In this document: piece by piece, positions 35,342 through 45,331 of the stretch
How the letters are laid out: each line of letters begins with the position of its first letter
How positions within the stretch are numbered: the stretch's first letter is position 1
Source of the DNA: Coix lacryma-jobi var. lacryma-jobi
Taxonomy: Eukaryota; Streptophyta; Magnoliopsida; Poales; Poaceae
Length of the DNA stretch: 64,000 bases
Direction of reading: 5' to 3'
NCBI GenBank assembly: GCA_009763385.1
Contig: VDCT01000089.1
Coordinates: 806,001-870,000 of the forward strand
Notes under the pieces: model-generated
Databases searched by the model: none
Seen by the model: only the letters and a program-made list of their open reading frames with translations
Told to the model about the DNA's origin: nothing
Position numbers and translations under genes: made by a program

Positions 35342-36005
35342 AGCGATGAAAACAACATTGATCAAACTCAAGGCCAGAGTTAGACAAAGTCAAATCATGG
35401 TGCTGCGAGCACTTGGTGGACCGTCAGCCCGAGGACATGGAGACCGGATACACGTGGACATCGACGAGTCATGCCTAGCGAGATGAGGGTTTTCTGGTCT
35501 AGTCCTTGAAATGGGGCATGAACAATTTGGTGGTTTGGACATGAAAATCATCGATGGTAAGTTTGATTAGTTTGAGTCTTAAAATGTAGAGTGACGAGTT
35601 AGATAACACATGGCACCAGAATAAAACTTGTCTCGAGGTGAAGCGAAGTGGTCCATCGAATGCACCGACAAATTCTATTAGTGAAGCATGAAATTAAACG
35701 GTTCCGGTCTGCCAACATTAATAAAAATTGCACAAATAATATTGGGACATGTACACTGGGACAGTTTGTTCGGTTTGCACTTAATGAGACGAGTATATAC
35801 AGAACCAAACTATTCCAGCCGCAACATGATAAAGAATAGGATGCGGAATGGCAAATATTTTTTCATTTATATTAACTTAATTGCACTTGAAGACCAGGTA
35901 AACATGACAATAAGATAAGACGTGCACATTTGGGGGAGCCTACGTGACGCCCTTATTAGTCTGAATCTGAATTCAGTTACCTCAGTAGTATACATACTTT
36001 ACAAA
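35342..36005. other. Spacer before the peroxidase remnant
   Basis: No gene or known repeat is recognised. It may include 3' flanking sequence of the minus-strand peroxidase. Confidence 0.35.
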
Positions 36006-36719
36006 TTAAAGCCTCGGTGATGACCAACAAATTACCTTTGACCCTTCTGCAGTTGGTACGGACCTCTCCCCCATGTTGATCATGGACTGCGCAAAATTCT
36101 TGAAGAAGGCGTCCTGGCTGCCGGCGAACTGGTCGACGATGGGCGCCGTGGTGCCTTGCGCCTGCGGCGACGACTTGAGCTCCTGATCGGAGTTGAGGAA
36201 CCCTCGGTTCACCTCGATGTTGGTGTAGTAGTGGTTGTCGAAGGTGTCTCGAGTGGTTGGATCAAGGTCGTTCAGCGCCGAGCCGTCGCCGTCGCCGTCG
36301 CCGTTCCTCGGGCACCTCTGTGACAGCAACTCACGGTAAGCTGAGTCCATGGTTGGGTCAGGCCGGGAGGCCTGTGTCGCTGAAGTTGTAGAGCCGGTCG
36401 ACTACGAATTGGCACTGTACCCGGCCAAACGTGTGCCCCCCCTGTCGTTGTCACAACAAAAATCAAGAGAACGCATGCATGGAGCGTTGGTTAGTAACGA
36501 GTAGTATAAAGGGAGGGCATCAGGTTGATGTTTTTTTTTTTTACGGTACCTGAAAGGGCGACCAGGTCGATATCGTTGAGTTTGAGGTTACTGAACTTCT
36601 GCTGAAGTATGGTGAGGTTGTCGGTGGGCGCGGGGAGGTCCAGGGACCCGTTGAAGTCGGAGGTCTTGCTGTTCAGCCTTCCCAGAAGCACACCCCGCCA
36701 GCTCGGGCCTCCGGGCCGA
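36006..36719 (-). pseudogene. Class III peroxidase, 3' remnant with frame breaks
   Basis: Two exons are visible: 36719-36550 (GGPSWRGVLLGRLNSKTSDF; KLNDIDLVALS) and 36441 down to 36006 (HTFGRVQCQF, which carries the heme-binding His; LDPTTRDTFDNHYYTNIEVN; GFLNSDQELKSSPQAQGTTA; FAQSMINMG). Secreted plant peroxidases oxidise phenolics with H2O2 in the wall or vacuole. The first exons with the distal His (HFHDC) are not found in the 600 bases upstream. The last exon has two apparent single-base insertions, one in a G-run at its start and one in a C-run at about 36368. The expected C-terminal cysteine segment is replaced by an unrelated tail after INMG. A CG(T/A)CG(C/A) microsatellite gives a GDGDGDG insert. 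It is probably a dead gene, though the homopolymer breaks could be base-call errors. Confidence 0.85.
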
Positions 36720-37332
36720 CTGCATGTTGTTAACGTTGCAAGAAAATCAATCGATCCTTCGATTTAATTTCCTTGTTTGGCGTTGTTGGTGCATGTGCAA
36801 TAACATGGGAACAAGTAATGGATGAATGCGACCTTGTATCTATTTCCTAAGTGTAGATTTTTGCCGATGAGGTCCTATTTCAATGCACATGAATCCATGT
36901 AGATCGACGTGTATTCAAGTGGATTTGAGCGGAAATCAGTATAAGTTTCACTCTAATACATTTGAACACATGTGGATTGACCTACATATCAAACAAGACC
37001 TAAAGCTGCCAAGAGACCAACACTTAGATGTTTTCAGTTTAGCGCTTTAATTATTGAACAACCAATTGTTAGAGCAATCATACTACGTCACAGATCTTTA
37101 CCGCAGGGGGGCGATTTCAGTTTCCCGTAGCGGGCACTGGCGATTTGCTCGTACCCGCAGAGCCTGGCCCTGGGGTGCCTCATGCACGCGTGGAGCCTGG
37201 CTCAAGCTGATGATCAGACAACTAAACAGCCGGTCCCTGCATCCCACCAGCCTGGTTTAGCTGGATGCAGGGAACCAAACAGGCCATAGGGATCGTGCTT
37301 CGTTTTCTGCTTGTGTTATGCCGCCATAGTGG
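36720..37332. other. Spacer between peroxidase remnant and retroelement
   Basis: No upstream peroxidase exon is seen. 37225-37290 contains a 10-base inverted repeat (CCCTGCATCC / GGATGCAGGG) followed by AACCAAACAGGCC, resembling one end of a MITE whose other end was not found. Confidence 0.4.
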
Positions 37333-37337
37333 CCATA
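37333..37337. repeat. Left 5-bp target site duplication (ccata)
   Basis: Immediately before the first TG of the left LTR and identical to 58896-58900. Confidence 0.9.
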
Positions 37338-37779
37338 TGCGGATACATGGGTGTATGCCGAAGGCTCTGAGTGATGAGTGATTGTCAACGGGTATGATGC
37401 GCATGTTCTTTGGCTTGTGTTGTGCAGGTGTCGAGCACGGAGACAGTGATCGAGGGTAGGTGAAGGTCAAGTTGAGACGTGTTGTGCTGATGGACCGGGT
37501 GCGGTGAAGGATGGGCGTGCCGTGCGGCGGACGTGCCATGCCAATGTACCGAGCGATGAAGGGCAGACGTGAAGCTTGGACTGAGGGACCGGAGTACCTG
37601 AGGATCAGCTGTGGAGGCTGGCAGCCTGTGACGACGACAAGCAAAGAAGTGCGGTCATGTGTTGCTCAGGTCGAGGACCTGAGAACACGTGTCGGTGGAT
37701 GGGGTGTACGGGAGGTGCATCCCCTCTACGACGCCGGTTTGGTGGTTCAGCCAGGGAAAGACCACCGGTGGACGGTTTT

Positions 37780-37919
37780 CAGGTTTGGGCCTCAAAACCT
37801 GGGTGCTGAGGGTTTCCGAGTTTGGCCACAAAACTCGGGCTGAGGACGGTTTGCTGAGTTTGGGCCTCAAAACTCAGATACTGGAAGGCTGGTTTCCCGG
37901 TTTGGGCCTCAAAACCGGG
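37780..37919. repeat. Four tandem hairpins with a shared loop in LTR A
   Basis: Stems and loops: CAGGTTT/AAACCTG (37780-37801), CCGAGTTT/AAACTCGG (37816-37838), CTGAGTTT/AAACTCAG (37854-37877) and CCCGGTTT/AAACCGGG (37896-37919). The loop is GGGCCTCA, or GGCCACA in the second. The outer stem bases differ from hairpin to hairpin but stay paired. The array recurs in the other two LTRs with some indels. Confidence 0.85.
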
Positions 37920-38111
37920 GGTACAGAGCAAAGGCGGCACATGGCGGCAATCGGAAGGTTGCGCGGAGGCAACGCGGACGAGTTGTGCGGGCGTGGCCGT
38001 CGGATACACCTACCACTGAGTTGGTCCAGTATAGCCTTAGGGTATAGCTGGCTTGCTCTGTAAATAGCTTAGAGAGGGGTAGAGTAGGAAATAGACTTAG
38101 GCTAGTTGTAG

Positions 38112-38119
38112 TATAAATA
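38112..38119 (+). promoter_or_regulatory. TATA box of LTR A
   Basis: TATAAATA followed by GAGGGAGACACTC. It probably drives the genomic RNA of the left unit, or of the whole composite if the middle LTR is read through. Confidence 0.6.
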
Positions 38120-39320
38120 GAGGGAGACACTCTCCTCCCTTCCCATCTCAGTTAGTTGCTTTTGTTCTTAGGGTTTCCTGCTCTCCCATTCCCTGCTGTA
38201 GCTAGTTGAGATCCACAGAGAGACTCACCTCTGTGTTCTGTTGATTCAAGGAAGTGAGGCCGTATCCTCACCCTTCCTGAGCTGATACGTGTTGTGCACT
38301 GTGTTCGTTGGCTGAGTTTTGCGATTGGCTTGTGTAGTGCACTGTGTTCGTTGCGTTCTTTGGCTCTGCTCGATTTTCCCGTCGCTCGATCTCTCTCTCC
38401 AGTGTGTCTTTGCGAAATCCGTTTGAATCAGTTTGTTCGTATCATTGAGGAGGTCATTTCGACCAAAGGAATTCATCTAACTCCTCATGATCGAATAGAT
38501 CGGGACGATTTCGTTTTCGTGGCACTTTTTCGTTCATCCACTGTCCCTTTTTGATTTCCCTGTGTTCTTGGTTGTTCTAAGAAGATGATCTCTTGGGGAT
38601 AGTCTTCTAACTACCCTGTGATCTTCTTCTCCAAGTTTGGAAACTTGGGATTGTGTCTTGATCGAGTTTTGGAGGGATTTGCTTTTCGGGAGAACGCGTC
38701 CAGATCCGAGCTTCTACGGGAGCAGTTCGCAGCAGGCTCGGGTGTCGGAACGTGCCGAGGCTACCTTTGTACGGTGACTCTCGAGTAAGCCGAGACCACC
38801 CTCGGGCGAGGCGGAACTTTTCCCGAGGCCTCTTGAGCCTCGGACGAATCGGAACTTTTTCCGAGGTCCCCTCAAGCCTCGGGCGAGTCGGAGTTTCACT
38901 CTGAGGCCTCTCTCGAGCCTCAAGCCTCGGGCGAGTCGGAGTTTTGCTCCGAGGCCTCTCTCTCGAGCCCCGACCCTTGGGCGAGACGGAGTTTTCCTCC
39001 GAGACCTCCCTCAGCCTCGGGCGAGTCGGTGTTTTCTCCTGAAGCCTTTCTCGAGCCTCGGGCGAATCGGAGTTTTTGCCCCGAGGCCTTGTTGGCTTAG
39101 TTCTCCGTAGGTTTTCTTCTTATTCTCTGGTCAGTGGTGCCTCGCTGTGATCTTAGGGATCATCCACCCTCTTCCAAGGGTCGTGGGCATCGCTTCTGAG
39201 AACAAAGCTTTTGGGGGTTGACTTTATTGGGACTGAGGCCGTAGTTTCTGTGAAGAAATTTTTGAGGCTCCCATTCACCCCCCCTCTGGTCGCCTTGGTT
39301 TGACACTTTCGGTCCTTCAA

Positions 39321-39332
39321 TTGGTATCGGAG
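39321..39332 (+). promoter_or_regulatory. Primer binding site, copy 1
   Basis: TTGGTATCGGAGC starts one base after LTR A and matches the initiator tRNA-Met primer site of copia elements (TGGTATCAGAGC) with one change. Confidence 0.8.
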
Positions 39333-39382
39333 CAGGTTAAGGATCTTCTACCTTAGCCGGTTCCAGATCCACAGAAGGCGAC

Positions 39383-41900
39383 ATGGATCGCGGCGTGGGC
39401 AAACCGCCGTTCTTTGATGGGACGAACTATGCGTATTGGAAGATACGCATGTCAGCCTATCTCCAGAGCATGGGCTCTTCTGTTTGGGAGATTTGCAACA
39501 ATGCTGATTACGTGGTCTTGGCTGCTCGTGTCACTCAACAGCAAATTGATGAGCACGATGCCAATAGCCGAGCCCGTAATGCTCTCTTTTCATGTTTGAG
39601 CATGGGAGAGTTTGACCGCGTTTCTCACCTCTCTACGGCTCGGGAGATCTGGGACACCCTCATGCGTTTTCATGAGGGTACCTCTCAAGTCAAAACCCGA
39701 CTCTACGAGTCATTTAAGAGAGAGTATGAGAACTTCCGACATCAGCCTGGCGAGAGCATAGAGAGTTTATTCGCTCGCTTTCAGGTGATTGTCAACAGGA
39801 TGAGGGCTAACAGAGAGCAGTTGCCTTTTGGGCTCAGAGAGCAGTTTTTTTTTGGGGAGCTTTTGAACACACACTCTTGACCGGTCGGTGTGGGACTCAA
39901 AGTCCAGGCGATCATCGAATCACCTAACTATGAGACCCTCACCTGCGACGAGCTCTTCAGTAAGCTCAAGTCCAGTGAGATCGACGCCATGTCGAGGGCT
40001 TCTTATGCGAATCCTTCCGCCCGACGATGGCTTGGTTCTCTGGTTCTTCCGCTAACCTCTCTGCTGGCTGTGCACTCTCGTCTCTCTTTTCTGTTACAGA
40101 GGACCAGCTTGAGACGCTGGGGATGATGAGTTGGCTTTGCTTGCCAACCGGTTCACGCGGTTTCACAAAACAACCGCATGAACCGTCGCCGCGGCGGAGG
40201 ACGCTCGGGATGCTACGAGTGCGGCGACCCCGACCACTTCATCGCCAACTGCCCCAAGAAGAACAAGCATCAGGGGAAGGGCGATCATGAGCACAAGTAC
40301 GACTCCGGCAAGCGCAAGGAGAAGTACGTTCCTCCGAGGCACAAGAAGAGGGGCGGCTTCAACAAGGAGTACATCAAGAAGAAGTACTTGGAGAAGGCCC
40401 AGGCTGAGCAGCGCGCATTCTTCGCCACGCTCAGCGACGTCGACGGCTCGGATGACGACTCCGCTTCTTCGAGCGATGACGAGTCCGAGAAGAAGAAGAG
40501 GATCGAGGACCAGCTGAACGGCCTCTGCTTCTCGCCAACGACGACGGCCTCTGCACCATGGCGCTCGGCGATGAGGTCGAAGGCGGGCTGGAGCACACGC
40601 CTCGGAACGACACGACGACGACACCTCCCAGGTATCTCTCACCTACGACGAACTTTCTTCCGAGGTTGAGAAGCTTACTGCTGCCCTCCTTAGCCAAGAC
40701 AAACTGCTCAGGCGTGCTGCTAGAGAGCGCAAGGAGTTTAGGCAGAAGTGGGAGGACACGGTGAAGGAGCTTGAGTTCGCTCGGTCCACCGTAGTCGTGT
40801 CGGAGGAGGCTGAGTGTGAGTCGTGCACAGCGCACATGACTGACCTTCTCACTTTGAGAGGTAGGTAAGTATGCTGCGTTGGTTGGAGAGGTGGATGAGC
40901 TCCGTGCTAGGCCTCAGCTGTTGGGTGCATGCAAGACTTGTCCTGTCTTGCAATCTGAGTTGGCAGAGAAGAATGCCAAGATTGTGTCTCTTGAAGAGGC
41001 CAACTCGGATAGCACTTGTGTCGTGAGGTGCGCCTTGTGCGAGGGTCTGGAGATGGAGATTGCAAATGTCAAGTATGACAAGATGCAAACCGAGGAAGAA
41101 AACACATACCTTCGGACATCTTGTCATGGGTCTCCTGTAGTGAGCCGCAGCTCGGGATGATGATTTCCCAATTCAAGCGAGCTGCTGGGGGTCCTGGTGT
41201 AGGTTTTGCTCCGGGTGTTGACCTTTTTGCTTTTGGGAAGATTGGAGAGTCGAGTGGTCTAAATCCTAGTGAGAAGCCCAACTCCACCACCACTCCCAAG
41301 TTGACCAAGCTGCCACCCAGTGAGACTGTCAAGCCTATCACCAAAGATGGGGTTTTTGAGGAACCCCCGAGAGCTCCACCCAAAAACCAAGTGTGGGCAC
41401 CCAAGCCGAGCCACCTCAAAAACAAGCTCGACACAATGCCATCCATCCAGGGGGAGTGCTTGCCACAGAAGGGCAAAGTGAGCCACACCCACAGCCCTGC
41501 GTACCAACACCCCCTTGCGTGTGTGGTGAGGTACCAGTGTGATTTTTGTGGGAGAGATGGTCACTTGAGTGAGTTCTGTTTTAGGCGCAGGAGAGAAGCG
41601 CGCCGTGCCAGGAGAGGGCACCAAGGCCTGCTGTTAGGACCAGGGGCTCAGAGCCTCAAGTCTCGAGGCCTCAGCCTCAGCCTCGTGCCCCGAGGCCTCA
41701 GCCTCAGCCTCGTGCTCCCAGGCCTCAGCTTCAAGCTCCCAGGCCTCAGCAGCGGAGGGCTCTGAGGAGAGAGCCTCGGCCTAGAGGCCCAGAGCCTCGG
41801 CCTAGAGGACCAGAGCCCGGCAGCATGTTGAGCCTCAGGCTCCCAGGCGTAGGCCTCGTAGAGAGCGTGCCGACGGGGTCCTGCTTTTGCAGTTGACGGA
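39383..41900 (+). pseudogene. gag, copy 1 (interrupted)
   Basis: Capsid/nucleocapsid polyprotein of the retroelement. It starts at ATG 39383 (MDRGVGKPPFFDGTNYAYWK) and shows the UBN2-type gag fold motifs (ESIESLFARFQVIVNRMR). The frame is lost at about 39826-39882, where copy 1 has a stretch that does not align with copy 2 (TTTTGGGCTCAGAG and a T-run). The first zinc knuckle CYECGDPDHFIANC (about 40211-40252) lies in another frame. A coiled-coil-like acidic/basic stretch follows, then a second knuckle CDFCGRDGHLSEFC (about 41538-41579). A tail rich in Pro, Gln and Arg (RPQPQPRAPRP-like repeats, 41650-41830) follows. Two separate knuckles fit Sireviruses. Several frame changes are needed along its length. 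Confidence 0.85.
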
Positions 41901-42144
41901 CCCCGTGGCGGAGGTTTTGTTGAGCGTTTTCCCCCACTGCAGTTTGAGCATTGCAGTGAGCGCTCCTTCCCTAGCGGACCATGTCTCCCTCAGCATGGTG
42001 ATCGCTTCTCTTGTAGACAGTATAGGAATGGTTTTTATCCTAACTGTTCTTTGAGCAGCCGGCCCAACACTGGTATTTCCCTCACTTCACTAACCCCAGT
42101 GTTGGACCGTATGCTCACCCTATGTCCTTTTATTGATGTAGGTA

Positions 42145-43790
42145 AATCGGTTGGAGGACATTTGGTTGGTGGATTCCGGTTGCTCGAGGCACATGACCGG
42201 AAACGCCAAGTGGTTCTCCAGCCTTAGTCCTGTTGCCGGAAAGGAGTACATAACCTTCGGCGACAACAGCAAGGGTAAGGTAGTGTCCCGCGGATCAGTG
42301 CGGGTTAATGAGCACTTTGTGTTGCGCGATGTTGCTCTTGTTTCTAACTTGCATTTTAACTTGCTTTCTGTTTCGCAACTTTTTGACGATGACTATGAGA
42401 TTCGTTTAAAACGAATCTCAGTCGTATTTTGGACCCTCAGGGCAATCTAGTATGTCTGATTTCGCCCTTTGGGAAAGTCTTTCGTGCGAATTTCTCGGAG
42501 TCTTTTGGCACTTCTCGCTGTCTTTTGGCTAGTCCTTCCTCCTCTGATCTTTGGAAGTGGCATAGGAGGCTCGGTCATTAAGCTTCGACTTGCTTGCAAG
42601 ACTTAGCTCACTTGGCCTAATCCGAGGATTGCCCAAGCTTTCGATGGAGAAGGATCTAGTTTGTCACTCTTGTAGACACGGGAAGATAGTCGCTGCTCCC
42701 CATCATCCAGTGACTAAGGTCATGACCTCGCACCCTGGAGAGCTTTTACACATGGATCTTGTTGGTCCAGCTCGGGTGAGCTCGGTTGGGGGAAAGTGGT
42801 ATGTGCTGGTTGTTGTGATGACTTTTCGAGATATTCGTGGGTTTTCTTTTTAGCCGAGAAAACCGAGACTTTTTCTTTGCTCGCAATCTGATTTTACGTC
42901 TTCAGATCGAGTTCCCTTTGAACTCGATGCGAGCTATTAGAAGTGATAATGGTTCCGAATTTAAAAATTCGGATTTTGAGAAGTTCTGTAACTCTCTGGG
43001 TTTAGAGCACCAGTTTTCTTCCCCCTACACACCGCCACAGAATGGTGTTGTAGAGAGGAAAAATCGGACCCTCATTGAGATGGCCAGGACGATGCTCGAC
43101 GAGCATAGGACTCCCAGGCGCTACTGGGCCGAGGCTATAAACACTGCGTGCTATATTTCAAATCGCATTTTTCTGCGAGCGTTCTTGAAAAAGACTTCTT
43201 ATGAGTTGCGTTTTGGTCGCCAACCCAAAGTGAGTTATTTTAGAGTCTTCGGTTGCCACTGTTTTATTTTGAAGAAAGGCAACCTAGACAAGTTTGAGTC
43301 TCGTTCCTCTGACGGTGTGTTTTTGGGTTATGGCACTCACTCTCGGGCTTATCGTGTACTTAACCTTGACACTAACCGAGTCATGGAGACATCAGATGTC
43401 ACCTTCGACGAGACTCTCGTTTGTCCTTCTTCTCGTTTTGAGCGTGCAGGTGATCATGAGGTCGGCGAGCCTCTTTTGATGACCGGGAGGAGGGTGCCGA
43501 GGGTATGGACGACCCTGCAGAGGGTATTGACGGTCCAGCACCCCCTCCACTCACCGAGGCCCATAGAGAAGCCTCGACGACGATCCACGGCCCGAGACCT
43601 CTTCTTCCTAGGGGCCGTGGGATCCGCCACCCGCGCGGTACCTTTTGTACCCAGGAGGCACCAGCTGCTGCTGAGGCTGAAGCCGAGGCCACCTCGGCCA
43701 AGGAGGCTCCGCAGCACATCCAGCGCCGGCACCCGCCTCAGCAGATGATCGGCAGCCTCGACGACCGAGTCACTCGGTCCAGGTCTCAGC
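42145..43790 (+). pseudogene. pol, copy 1: protease and integrase (interrupted)
   Basis: The aspartic protease motif is in DIWLVDSGCSRHMTGN (from 42154), followed by LHFNLLSVSQLFDDDYEIR. The pre-integrase zinc segment (LVCHSCRHGK) and the integrase core (GELLHMDLVGPARVSS; RSDNGSEFKNSDFEKFC; YTPPQNGVVERKNRTLIEMA) follow. The chain changes frame near 42400, 42580 and 42840. The tail (43440-43780) encodes a Pro/Glu-rich linker before the reverse transcriptase. Integrase joins the cDNA to host DNA; the second Asp and the Glu of the DDE set are visible in SDNGSEF and VVERKN. Confidence 0.85.
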
Positions 43791-43854
43791 AAATCTCACA
43801 CTTTGCTCACTCTGCTTTTGTCGCTAATTTTGAGCCCCGAGATGTTGGACACGC

Positions 43855-45331
43855 TTGACGGATCCAGACTGGGTCAATGCCATGCATGAGGAGTTAGAAA
43901 AGGTTCTAGTTCCACCTCCACCTGACTGTAAACCTATTGGGACAAAATGGGTTTTCAAGAACAAGCAAGGAGAGGATGGCCAAGTTGTTAGAAACAAGGC
44001 CAGGCTTGTAGCGAAGGGTTACAGTCAGAAGGAGGGAATAGACTATGAGGAGACTTTTGCTCCTGTAGCTCGTTTGGAGGCTATTAGGATACTCTTGGCT
44101 TTTGCTGCATCCAAAGGTTTTAAATTGTTTCAAATGGATGTCAAGAGTGCCTTCTTAAACGGCTACATAGAAGAGGAAGTGTATGTTGAGCAGCCCCCCG
44201 GTTTTGAAAATCCCAAGTTTCCGAACCATGTTTTTAAACTTCACAAAGCGTTATATGGTCTGAAACAAGCCCCTAGAGCCTGGTATGATAGGTTAAAAAC
44301 CTTCTTGCTTGCTAAGGGTTTTAAAATGGGATGTGTAGATAAAACGCTTTTCTCCTCAGGCAAGGCAAAGACACTCTCTTGGTCCAGATTTACGTGGATG
44401 ATATCATTTTCGGTGGTTCTTCTCACGCTTTGGTTGCCAAGTTTGCAGATACTATGAGCAGGGAGTTCGAGATGAGCATGATGGGAGAGCTGACATTCTT
44501 TCTCGGGTTGCAAATTAAGCAATCCCGAGAAGGGACGTTTGTGCACCAGGGCAAGTACACCAAGGACTTGCTGAAGCGGTTCGACATGGGTGAGGTCAAG
44601 CCTCTTCCAACGCCCATGTCGACAATGACTGCCCTGGATGCGGATGTGGATGGCGAAGCAGTGGACCAGAAGGAGTACCGCAGCATGATTGGATCGCTCC
44701 TCTACTTGACGGCGACACGCCCAGACATCCAGTTTGCGGTGTGTCTGTGCGCGCGCTTCCAGGCCTCACCGCGTATTTCTCACGTCAGGCGGTGAAGAGG
44801 GTCTTCAGGTACCTTCGGTTCACACCCGAGCTCGGGATCTGGTATTCGGCCTCATCCACTCTCTCCCTCTGCGGTTATTCTGATGCCGATTTTGCTGGGT
44901 GTCGTATTGATCGCAAGTCCACCTCTGGGACTTGCCAGTTTATCGGTTCTTCTCTTGTTTCGTGGTCTTCTCGCAAGCAGTCTAGTGTCGCCCAGTCTAC
45001 CACGGAGGCTGAGTATGTTGCTGTGGCTAGCTGCTGTTCCCAGTTACTCTGGATGATGGCTACTTTGCGTGATTTGGTCTGAGTTCTCGTGTTCCTTTGC
45101 TTTGTGATAGCACGAGTGCTATTAGCGTTGCTAAGAACCCCGTGCTTCACTCGAAGACCAAAACATATTGATGTGCGCTTTCATTTTTTGCGAAACCACC
45201 AGGAGATGGGTGATATCGACCTTCGCCATGTCGATACTCATCATCAACTGGCCGATATTTTTACCAAGCCTTTAGACGAATCAACCTTTAATCGGTTGAG
45301 GGGTGAGCTTGGTGTGTGTTTCCCCTTTTAG
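43855..45331 (+). pseudogene. pol, copy 1: reverse transcriptase and RNase H (interrupted)
   Basis: WVFKNKQGEDGQVVRNKARL, FAPVARLEAIRILLAFAASK, FQMDVKSAFLNGYIEEEVYV and the catalytic YVDD in QIYVDDIIFGGSS are present, then the connection and RNase H segments (GYSDADFAGCRIDRKSTSGT; STTEAEYVA; HIDVRFHFL; HHQLADIFTKPLD). A 21-base in-frame deletion relative to copy 2 lies near 43898. A missing T in the run at about 44348 shifts the frame just before YVDD. Further single-base changes occur near 44785, 45078 and 45165. These breaks are not shared with copy 2. Confidence 0.88.

Larger units (their letters stand above)
37338..39319 (+). repeat. LTR A (left outer LTR)
   Basis: 1982 bases from TGCGGATACATGGG to CTTTCGGTCCTTCA. 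The U3 part holds four short hairpins with a shared loop (37780-37919). Downstream of the TATA box an array of CCTCGGGCGAGTCGGAG-type inverted repeats (about 38790-39090) can also fold. By hand count it has about five private substitutions compared with the other two LTRs. Confidence 0.93.

Noticed and set aside
40163..40642. 159-codon minus-strand frame in gag copy 1
   Set aside because: Antisense of the zinc-knuckle region of gag, caused by high GC.
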